This document shows positions 46,760 to 56,449 of a DNA stretch of 64,000 nucleotides, in pieces. Source of the DNA: Rhea pennata (Eukaryota > Chordata > Aves > Rheiformes > Rheidae); contig NC_084668.1 in NCBI RefSeq assembly GCF_028389875.1, positions 25,030,993-25,094,992 on the forward strand, given 5' to 3'. The first letter of the stretch is position 1. Every line of letters begins with the position of its first letter. Position numbers and translations under genes: made by a program. The notes under the pieces were generated by a model. That model saw nothing but the letters and a program-made list of their open reading frames with translations. It had not been told where the DNA came from and did not search any database.

Positions 46760-49700
46760 GTGAAACCACAAGAACCCAGTTTGAAAAATTCCACGCTCTC
46801 TGCGTGCTGTGGTGAGAAGCTCCCATGCACAGACTGTCTGCAGAAAGATTTCACATTCGAAGAATGGCCTTTTTCTCACAAATGTCGCTGTGTGCAAGTC
46901 AAGCAGATGGCTCTTCTGGAGCCAGTGCCTGCAAGGTGATGAAAGCCTGCATTCCCAGATCGCTCCGCACGTCTTGGAAGCTGTCCCTCATCGCTGACCA
47001 AGCAGTTAGGCACACAGGCGAGCTACTGCTGTTCAGGCAAAGAGCAGCAGCGTACAAGGAAGGCTTATATGAGTGTGCAGGGAGACAGTTTTGTACAACA
47101 CCCTCCTCTGGAGCAAGGCCACACCAGCTTTCATGGCACATCACAGCCTGGATAGTTCAGCTTTCTACACACAGCAGAGACACCCACCCAAGAAATGTGG
47201 AGGGCTGATACCACCAGAAAGTGGCCCAGCCGTTAGGCAGAGACCAAAGGGAAATCCTCCCAGCTAGGGCCAGGTAGACACACACCATACCAATGTGCTC
47301 CTTCAGGAGACCCTTATATGGCTGAAGTTTAAAGCACCATAAAATGACTACTGTGATAATTGCTTTTACTTGGTGGAATTCATTGAGGTGAAAGTGAGTA
47401 TTAGTCACGTGAGTACCAAGGAAGAGCCTGCATCAAACAACACTGCAAAGAACAGCAGGCCAGAGCAGGATAACTCATCGCAACGTAGCCGACGGCTCAG
47501 CTCTCATCCCCAAGATGAGGGCTTTGCCTTGTTCTCTAAGGCCCATCAGGACCAAGTTATTTCAGATAAGTAGAAGCAAACACTCAAAAGTAAGGTTCCC
47601 TCTTCTCCTTTGGTCCGAAGTGCTTTTGCTGAGCTTACCAGCACACGGGTGGGATGGGGGGAGAGGCAGCCCAGGGCTTTCTGGGTTGAAAGCAAAGCCT
47701 TCAGACTCACAGACATCTACGGGCGCCCTCACAGGTCAGGGGTTGGGTTGTAGCTACAGTCCGGGAACCTGACAACCCTGTTGTTATCAGGGAAAAGGAT
47801 GCTGCACTCTCCATCTTCAGTTTCTGGATGATTTTCCTTCCATGCCAGGAAGATCTGATTTGGGGTTATCTGATCTTAAAATGAGCACAACCAAGAAGTC
47901 CATGTTTGTGGGAACAGTCAAACTTTTGACTGTATGCAACTAAAACAAATAAGCGAATTTAGTTATTGCTGTTTCCTGATCTGGTAGCAGTTAGGAGTTC
48001 AGGGGAATCCTTCTGCTGAACAGCAAAGAACAAGTACACACTATCTGTCAAATGCCATGTCCTTCAAGTTATGTTGGGATAAGACTGGCATAATGCACTA
48101 GTAAGCCACCTCAAACACAGGAAATATAGTTTCACAATATTATTTGATTTTATTCCTTTGCATAATTCTACTTATCACAACTCTTAAAAAAAACCTAGAT
48201 AGAGACTATTGAAGAAGCAATGACAAAAATGCCATGTTAGATTTCCATTTACTTTATCATTAAAAAGATTTACAGCCCGTACTGATATCAGATTATAAAA
48301 ATTAGGGCTCTCCATAAATTAAAAGGACTTGCTCTTGCTGAGCTATAATAAGGGAGCTAATATGTCAGATCTGAAAGGTCTAAGAGCTAGAAAAACAAGC
48401 AGCCATGAAAAGTGAGATCTTAAAAGTACGTTGGGATTTTAAAAAGTAAATTCCTGTGGAATGCGATGAAATATTAGTAAAAAAAGGTAACTTGCCAAAA
48501 TAACTGTGCTAATCCTTGCCTTATAATAGCCTTCATGGCAGAATTAGTAATACTCTCTTTTTCATTAAACGAGGTCTGATATAATGACACTAAATTCCAT
48601 GCAAATATTCTACTTATTTAGGAATAATTTATTATAGTTTTACTGGAAAATTTTAGCTGGATCTTAAAAGGTTTTATGGCCTCAATTATAGCACTTTTAC
48701 TCCTAATAATCAATATTGATTTTACCCTATCATCCTTTTTAAAGTTTCTCTTGTCTTACAAGGAATCCAAATCTTGACTGAGTTTATAAAGTGATAATAT
48801 TTTCATTCTAAAATCATATTCTTTTAGGTAATTATTTCAGGTCCTCCATAGATATTTCTGTTACACCACTAAAGAGACAAACTAGGTATTACTTTCTTTG
48901 TAAGCAGGAAGTCAGTTTAGGGAAAGGCAGTGGGAGAGACACAGCTAATTAGCAGGGTGGTTTAGTGACCTGCAGTTGTGCTCATCCCTTTAAAATACTT
49001 TCATTGCTTGTTATACATTTCCGTTGTGTCCCTGCACTTCATTTCGTGCATCGCAGAGCCTGTAGTCTCATCTGCAGCTGCAGCCTGCTCTCCTGCTGTA
49101 ATGCCCAAGAGAAAAACCTCAGGATGCTCACACTGACCCACATGGATCTTTTACTATATATTCCTCATAGGAAGCAGCGCTTCCTGAATCACCCCTACTC
49201 ATCACAGGCAAATGCAAGAAAGATCCATCTTTCCCTTCTGCTACTCTGCTCCATCAGGCTTTTCAAGCCATACAGTTCTCTCAGGAGCTGTAACACTGCT
49301 GCCTCTGAATTTTAACTTCCCGAGCCAAAACACACCTGGCTATCTTTTCCTGCAGATGCCATAGCATTTTCCCTTGGATTAAAAGTTTTGGCATGTGAAA
49401 GCTGGGCCAAGGAGAGCACCTACGCTTCAGTTCTGCTCCCTCTGCTCTGGATTTCCAGGCTAATGGGCAGTGATGAAGTGCCTTCACGTAGGGTGTTCCC
49501 AGGCTAGGCTGGGCTGGGAGCTGTGCAGGACCTATGATTCAGGCAGCCAGTTGCCTCCTTCCAGGCTCTTAGGGCATAACTTCCTTGTTATCTCCATTCA
49601 GCAAAACAAAGAGGAACATTTGCACTTTGATCATTTAGCTCCATGCTTTCCTCAACGTCAAATAGATAAAAATTGAGGTGACTTTCTGTAGAGGGAGACA

Positions 49701-49900
49701 GTGGTCAAGTGAGAGTCTTGAAAGCCATGTACACAGTATAGTTACTTACAGTTTCCAGGAGTGTATCCATTTCCCACTCAGAGTATATATCACATTATTT
49801 AGCCTGTCTTTTCTATCATAATTAAATGGGGAAATGTGTATATACATGGAGTTTAAATACAGACTTTCTTCTTCCACTGGGAAGAAGGAAGAAATATGCG
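46760..49900. other. No gene seen
   Basis: Non-coding sequence. Several overlapping frames at 46800-47570 (127 codons at most) have no recognised domain and lie opposite one another. 47800-48960 is AT-rich and empty. ATGCAAAT at 48599-48606 is an octamer match of unknown meaning. Confidence 0.5.
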
Positions 49901-49929
49901 GCAAAAGTTGTATGAAGGAAATAATACAT

Positions 49930-50540
49930 AGAACTCTTTTGCGACTGATTCCAATGCCTTTTTATACACCTGCTTTGTAGGTTCTTTTACTCTGTCCTGC
50001 TCCCTATCACCAGGTTTATTTCAGCATCTTCGAAAATGAAAAGATCCTCTTAATACTTTGCTGATGAAAAGAATGAACCCCAGGGGCTGTCTTTTCCAAT
50101 CAGGCACTGTACAAGCACTTGAGCTATGTTCTGCAGAACATTGAAAACATGGCATGCCCAGGAAACGTTTGCCATCACATTAGTGATGCTGTAATGGGCA
50201 CCACAAATCACCTGGACATTAATAGAATGAAATCACTTACTGCCTCTGAAAAAAGCTTTATTCTCAGTTGGTGTCCTGAAGGCACCATGTGTGCAGTCTA
50301 GAGTTTCTACCACAAAGCAGAAATCTTCAAATATCATAAAAGTCCCGCTTTACTTGCTGCTTTTAGAGTTTAAGTCTCCACTGATTTTTTCTGATGGCAA
50401 TCTCTTAAACACAACTAGTGTTGGAAATAAGATGTCAAAAACTAGTTGTCTTATGAACTTAAAGTGATCTCTGATTTTTTCTAAAAGCTGTAACAGGACA
50501 GGATAAACACGACTTCTAAGGACCACCCTTGCTCTCACTT
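49930..50540 (-). pseudogene. PIF/Harbinger transposase pseudogene
   Basis: A dead DNA-transposase gene related to HARBI1 and the DDE_Tnp_4 family. In one minus-strand frame, 50053-50304 reads LDCTHGAF..PTENKAFF, then, after an in-frame TGA that replaces the Gly of the usual 'NRKG' motif, FHSINVQVICGAH.SITNV. Further on come VLQN and LIGKDSPW. This matches in order the family motifs DCTH (first catalytic Asp, codon 50296-50298), ENEA.FVNRKG, FHSINVQ.ICDA (here G for D), ITNV.A.WPGS.HD, LQN and LLGDSGY (Asp at 50089-50091). TAA at 50050-50052 ends the frame. A second frame at 50350-50538 (RVYPVLLQLL...FKFIRQLVFDI) fits the N-terminal region. Between the two, sequence is lost or shifted. A region near 49930-50010 weakly resembles the C-terminal Glu/GVLK block. 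No terminal inverted repeats were located. Confidence 0.8.
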
Positions 50541-50544
50541 AATG

Positions 50545-51640
50545 GCAATAATGCATCAAACATGTTTCTTTACCCTGGTATTGCTGGTTTGTAATTTGAT
50601 CATCAGACAGATTTGAATTCTCCCCAAGCTGTTTCAAAGTGTCTGTAACAGAAGCAGAGGTACCTACACGCACTTCCCATTTTGCTCAGAAAATGGAACA
50701 GCTTCAGTGATCACAGCCCATATGAAGCAGACAGCAGTGGTGAAATTAACTGTTGTGATCAAAGAAATGGGCTGTTAAAAATACCCGATTTCCTATTAGA
50801 GGAGACTTTTTAATTGTGCTCCCAGTGCCTAGAACACATTGAATTTTTTATGAGAATCCAGGTAACAGTCCATTACAAATTGTATCTGATTTAGCCTGAG
50901 GAAGTTGGGAAAAAGAGTGAGAGCTCTCCTACGTGAGCAGTGGCTGTCCCCCCCCACCTGCCACTGCCCGGGCAGCAACGTGCCCACTCCTCAGCCCCAC
51001 AGTGCATGGGCAACTGCAGGGATACGCACTGAAACCAGCTGCAGGTTAAATAAATACAGCCAGCTGTGAGCTGCCACGGCTGAAAAGTCCACTCTGCCAT
51101 GCCTGCTACAGGAGCAGCGTCCTCTTAGCCATTGCAGCTAAATTCAACAGAGCTCATGACTCAAACCTTTTACTGTCCATAAAATAAAACGTCTTGCATC
51201 CCAGGCTTATCTTTCTGCTTTTAACTTATTTTCACTTTGTATTAATACAGTATTTGTTATACCATGTTCAAGAAAGCATTTAGTTTCTCTAGTGCTACTC
51301 TAGCAATCAAACTGATAGCTGTAAAACAGATAAATAGGAGCTGTACACTGCTGATTCTGCTGGCCCATTTTTCATTTTTTGAAATAAACCCCCAGAGTCT
51401 TTTTTTTCCCAGAATAAATTGAAGATAAAAAAGTTATCTTTTGATGTGGATAGTTTGAACATGTCAGATTTGTGAAGCATTTTCTTCAGCTAGCTTAGCA
51501 CTCAGCCTTTTGAAAGACATAAGGCAAAGCACAACTGTCAGCTTTTTTTAAAAAAAACAATTGTATAAGACAAAATTAAGTGGCTCTATTAAAAGCAGAG
51601 GATCTAAAAAGCCAGGTGCTGCTCTTCTTGTTAATGCCAA
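50545..51640. other. No gene seen
   Basis: Non-coding sequence with a C7 run at about 50948. If the Harbinger element had a second (Myb/SANT-like) gene it is not visible here. The frame 50891-51100 has no recognised domain. Confidence 0.45.
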
Positions 51641-51659
51641 GTAGCATTTTACTCCACAA

Positions 51660-51705
51660 TTCTTCCTCACTGAAATCAATGGAATTACTTGGGCGGGGGA
51701 AATAA
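51660..51705 (-). repeat. Old MITE-like amniote repeat fragment
   Basis: On the minus strand, CAAGTAATTCCATTGATTTC then AGTGAGGAAGAATT follows the repeat phrase 'gtaactccattgatttcagtg.agtt'. Short and diverged. Confidence 0.4.
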
Positions 51706-51805
51706 CATCCAGTACAAATAAATGTGCCTAAGTCTGGCCTTAATTCTTCTGTTCTCGTCAGTGAGACTGCCCTTATCCCTTAAGGTCCAGAATCCACTAA
51801 ATGCC

Positions 51806-51832
51806 ACCCCCCTCTTCCCCCCCCCTTTTTTA
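51806..51832. repeat. C-rich / T run
   Basis: C6, TCTT, C9, T6. Simple pyrimidine sequence. Confidence 0.7.
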
Positions 51833-51839
51833 ACATCCC

Positions 51840-54175
51840 TTGCTCTAAGCAGAAGAGAAGAATCAGAGTAACAGCAGAACAACTGAGCAGAGGGTCTCTG
51901 CTTACTGAGGACCAGTTTGTTTTGAGTAATCCTTACATATCTTTCAATTACATCATGGGATGCTTTGATTGAGGCAGAAGCGATAAGAAACCCCGCTTTT
52001 CTTTCTGATCCCCAGTTTCGTGGCACAGTTGATGTGAAAATACACAGAATGTATTTTCTCAGTATGCTTATAAGCAAAATATTAAGTGTAAGCACTGCAG
52101 TCAAGGGAGTATTTTTGTACACATTTACTTTGTGGGCTATACAAAGTTAATTACTTGCAACTCTTGGAAGGCTGTTCATATTTGGATCTGAAATAATAGA
52201 TCTGAGATGAATAATGTTAGTGATTCTGAGTATTCTGCTGCTTGATTTCCCTCTTCACTTTGGCATTCAGTACAGTCTGTGGTTCAGACAAAACGTAGGT
52301 ACAAAACCAGAAAAGGGCAAAGGTGATTTTACACTACACTGACTTCCTTAAACATGCTTACAACCTACATCTGGGCACCTAAGAACAGATATTGTTGCAT
52401 TTTTATTTTGCTTATGCTTCTAGCCCAGGGAACTACTGGTTTCATTGGAACTATTTCTGAATTACTCCTTAAACAAGTCAGGAGACATCAGACTCTCCAT
52501 CCAGCTATCTGACACTGTTTTATAAAAATAAAGGAATGGAGGATAGGGATGTGGTGGGGTCATAGATTTTAGGAACTAATGGATAAAATCAACAGCTTTC
52601 AGTCCTTTTCTTACTGTGATTTGTAACAGGTGATTACTTAGCTCCAGCACAGCTGCATTTTTGATACCGTATAATCCTTCAAACACCTAGCAAAAGCAAT
52701 TATTCATGAGGCAGATTCCAAGAACACCAGACAAAATAAGGTCCTGTAAAGGGTAAATCTTTAGAGGAGCAGTGCAGGAAAGAGGTAAAAATCTTGCAGA
52801 AAAAAATCAGGTAGGAAGCCTAGTTATGACAGCAGTATCCTTGCTATAGAAGTGACCTCTATCCTGTAAGTCAGAGAGGTGTTAAGCCTCCCATAAGGGA
52901 TGAAACAGAGCTACAGAGACTCAGTAGTAGCTTGATTCCTCCTTTCACCGCGTGTTGATCACTCACCATTTCCATGGAAGGCAATGGGAGCTGAGGATAC
53001 TGCAGACTGCAGGGCTAAATCTTTGCAGCAGTGAAGTTATATTATACACAGCTTCAGCCAAGGTCATTGGCAAAATTCTCACAGGTTTAACGGAGCTGGA
53101 GCAAATCCTCCCTGACAGGCTCCCGAGGAGCTGTGCAACCTAACAGCTTGCCACTCTCCCCACTGCAGTTCGCAGGGCTGGTCCCATGCCTGGCTGGTGA
53201 GTGAGAAACTCACTGAGCTATAAAAGAGCCAGTTACTACAGAATGGCTGCTAAAACTCAGCAGATCCCAGAGGCAAAGAAAGGAAGAAGAAATCATTACG
53301 ACTGTTCTTACCTTCTTCAGTACTCCACAAGGATCTCCACAGTCTCACTGTGTCCAGAAGGCTCCCAAATGCCAGACTCCTTCCCTTATTCCAGACCTAC
53401 CATTTCAAGGTACCTTGTCACAGGTGTCCTGTTCCTCCGGAGGATGTGGACTAAATACCTCAGGCATCAACTGAAACTCAGCAGCAAACACCATTCACTT
53501 CTATCAAATTGTATTAGGAAGCTTTAATGTCTCTTCGAGCCCCCATACCTGTGCTTACATTCAAGAAATCAAACAGTGGTGTCACAAAGTGAAATTCAAA
53601 GCCTCACCAGTTCTTAGGATTACAGTTACAGTCAGAAACAAGGAAAAAAAATGTATCTAGTTGTAATGCATTTATATTGCTAAATGCTCCCTCATCACAG
53701 GAGAACATGCATCAAAACATGAATCATCCCTTTGAAAAACTGTTGTACTAAATATGGAGATTCAATCCTTTATTCCTAATTTGTAGGAACCTCAATGCAA
53801 CCTTTTATTAGTAGTCACTACTGACCACTAGTAACTATCTCATTGAGTCAAAATGGGAACTGCACAGTGACTCACTTCACCACCAGTGTGCTGATCAGCC
53901 TCTTCTCACCCACTCAGCCTAGTCTGCTCCCTCCTGCAGCTAACCAACTTCAGTCAAATTAGTACTTGCCCAACTTTACCTGTACAAGCAGTCACAATGA
54001 TTTTATACGGGGAAGTAATGAATTTGGTGCAGGTGTGCATGTTTGCTTCATCAGAGACTTTAATACTAAGCTGCTGTGAACTAGGGATTATGCCATTGGT
54101 GAGATAATAAGCACGAAGCACAACAGGGCTCTGACTACAGCTTTTAAAGGCACTGAGCTAATAGCATAAACAGTA
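51840..54175. other. No gene seen
   Basis: Frames at 51685-52122 (minus, 145 codons) and 53201-53527 (plus, 108 codons) lack any recognised domain and occur in DNA without CpG islands or splice context. Confidence 0.45.
52960..53020 (+). repeat. Possible amniote repeat fragment
   Basis: GGAAGGCAATGGGAGCTGAG then GATACTGCAGACTGCAGGGC resembles the repeat phrase 'caatgggagctgagggcactcagcaccttgcagga'. Short; low confidence. Confidence 0.35.
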
Positions 54176-54181
54176 AACAAC

Positions 54182-54285
54182 AGGATCAATTCTGCTCTGA
54201 GGTGTAAATCAGAGTAATGTTGTTTAAGCAAATGAAGTGAATTTCATAGAGTAACTGAAGTGAGAATTTTAGTCAGTAACACTGC
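54182..54285 (+). mobile_element. Palindromic MITE-like amniote repeat copy
   Basis: AGGATCAATTCTGCTCTGAG, GTGTAAATCAGAGTAATGTT, ATGAAGTGAATTTCATAGAG and TAACTGAAGTGAGAATTTT follow, in order, the well-known amniote repeat 'ggatcaaattctgctctcagttacac..gtgtaaatc.ggagtaact.ca.tgaagtcaatggagttac...gagagaattt'. The two ends are inverted relative to each other (ATTCT / AGAAT-type), consistent with a MITE. It is the best-preserved member of this family in the window. Confidence 0.65.
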
Positions 54286-54289
54286 ATTG

Positions 54290-55590
54290 CGTTTCTTAGT
54301 ATAAGCTGGAGGTACAGTACTCAGGCTTATTGTAGCTAAAGAGAAAGCCATTACTTGAAGGTGAAAATCGGTGTATCTCAAATGACCAGTACTAAGTGAG
54401 ATGGAAAATCCTGGTCTTTTCATCAGTGGAAGAAAACTTCCCATTTAATGGTGAAAAGTCTATTGCACTGTTCAAATGACAGAACATATTGTATGGCAGT
54501 GCCAAATCAGACTCGTAAGGATTGCTATCATAATGCTATAAGTTGGATTCCACTTCTTTCATCCTAAATATATAATTAAACTCTTCAGTACTCTTCAGTG
54601 ATGTAAATTTGTCTCTGTTATATGTAATATTACTCTAGTAAAGACCATCTATGGAAATAAAGAAAATTACAAGTCGAAGAAATTATGAGAAAGTCATAGA
54701 GTGAAATCTGGCTCCTTCCGAAATGTATGCATAAGGATTTGTTGCTGATGACTTCTGATTTTCAGCTACACCTGTTTAGATTTGGAGAGTTTCATACTGT
54801 TCCAGGAAAGGAAATGTCTGAGTAAGAGAAGCATTATCTGCTAATACTATAGAGTTGATGTAGTCACATTATCACCCCATAAAAGTACTGAAAGCATGTA
54901 GAGATTAACGAATAGCCTGTATCTGAAGCCTGTATGTAGGAAGATCCCCATTGCCATTTACACTGTGCTGAACACTCCAGATAAGACTTGGTATAACATC
55001 CAGAGTTAGGAAAAAGTGGAATTTTCATTTCCAAATACATTTAGTCTGTATGGGGTTGAGACTACAGTGGAAGATGACTGGTTTGGTTGGAACAGAAGGT
55101 CCTAGAGAAACGGAAGAAAGAAGTCTGGGTAAGTCTGGATTGCTTCATTGGAAGCAATCGAAAACGGTTTAGCTTTGCTCTGTGTGCTCCCGCATAAATG
55201 AGTAAGTGGAACTATCCATGTAACGGAAATTGCCCTGCTTTGTACAGTGTCTGGCCTTAAAAAGGCTTCTGTCTTAAACTAAGGGAAACCTATCATCTTC
55301 AGCTTCATTTTTTCTCTGAACATCAGATTGAACGTGTCATGGTAAAGGAATTTCCCCTCACTTAACAAAAAGAAAAGAAAGAAAAAAAAAAGAAGAAAGC
55401 TAAAATACCCCTTGACAAATACACTGAGTGAACCCAGTAATGATTTTCACTTGCCGATGGTCACTCAGCAGCGAAAGGAAGCAGCACCCTTCCTCTGAAA
55501 GGAAATGAAGAACTCCAGGCTCATTGTGGGGGCGTCTGGGGAAGGCTAATTGCTTCTCCCATGCCAGGAGGGAGATGACATGAGGCTGGA
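54290..55590. other. No gene seen
   Basis: AT-rich DNA. CTCTTCAGTA/CTCTTCAGTG tandem at about 54581-54600. GTGAAATCTGGCTCCTTC at 54701-54720 may be another fragment of the amniote repeats. Purine-rich A/G run at 55367-55400. Confidence 0.45.
55138..55159. other. Perfect 9-bp hairpin
   Basis: GATTGCTTC and GAAGCAATC separated by ATTG form a perfect small stem-loop. It is not followed by a T run and is in eukaryotic DNA, so it is not a terminator. Function unknown. Confidence 0.4.
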
Positions 55591-55599
55591 AAGCCACAC

Positions 55600-55830
55600 G
55601 AACGCTGGTGACCCTGCGACCTCCGCCGAGACGTGACCTGGGCCTGGAAGGAACCGGCGGCACGGCGGGGCGCGCGCCGGGCGCGGGGCTTGCGGGTCGA
55701 GGGCGAAGAGCAAGACGTACCGCTTGGGCAGCGGAGAAAAACCTCGCAGGTGAGGGGCGGTGGCATTAAGCAGCCGACGAGTCGGTTCGGCCGTGCTTCC
55801 TGACGCCAGGAACCCACCAATCGCGCCGGC
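55600..55830. promoter_or_regulatory. Small CpG island
   Basis: CpG-dense (GGAACCGGCGGCACGGCGGG, GCGCGCGCCGGGCGCGGGGC, GACGAGTCGGTTCGGCC). It is the only strong CpG cluster right of 28.4 kb apart from the patch at 56.1 kb. Overlapping minus frames (55400-55663, 55521-55928, 55546-55968) are compositional. Confidence 0.55.
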
Positions 55831-56129
55831 AGCCACTTTGATTTTTGCGAAGTTTGATTGTGGCTTAACTGTTGTAAAATACCCATTTCTGAAGTGGTAC
55901 AAGAGCAACTTGTACCATAGAGAAGCAAAAAAAGCGCTGTTGCTCTTGCTCCTTTCGCTCGGAAGCATTATTTCCAGCTTCTAATTGCTATTTGAGGACC
56001 CGCTATTTCCTTACCACTGATAACTGTCATTCGTACATTGATTTTTTTTTCCTCCTGAAGCTTGGCTTGCAGTTTCAGCCCCAGTCGCCCGCAACTGGCC
56101 TCAAAGGCAGCTCTGTACCAGTCAGTGAC

Positions 56130-56245
56130 GGGCAGAGCTGGGAGCAGAGCCGTCGGCACGCCGGCGCTCGGCTGCGCCGCTGCCGCGCTCCTCTTCCCTC
56201 CGCACCTGCGGGGCCGCTCGCCGTAAGCCCTGCCAGCTGCGGACA
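56130..56245. promoter_or_regulatory. CpG-rich patch
   Basis: CpG cluster GTCGGCACGCCGGCGCTCGG, TGCGCCGCTGCCGCGC and GGGGCCGCTCGCCG, 300 bases right of the previous island and probably part of the same regulatory unit. The 151-codon plus frame 55992-56447 crosses it but shows no recognised domain. Confidence 0.45.
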
Positions 56246-56449
56246 GACAGCAGGACACGTTTCTCAATCAGCTCTCAGGGACTGGGGCTCTTTTTCTCTT
56301 AGATTATTTTGCAGAAACATTTTTTTTCCCCTAGTAAAAGCAAAGATACTTTTAAAGTCAGACTCTTACCTACCCTCTCGGGGAGCAGAAGGCGGTTTAG
56401 TCAGCTTTTTCTCACTATTTGCTGGATTATTCTACTTCAGATTCTAAGG

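Noticed and set aside
53201..53527. 108-codon plus frame
   Set aside because: No domain and no coding signature; length is within chance for this composition.
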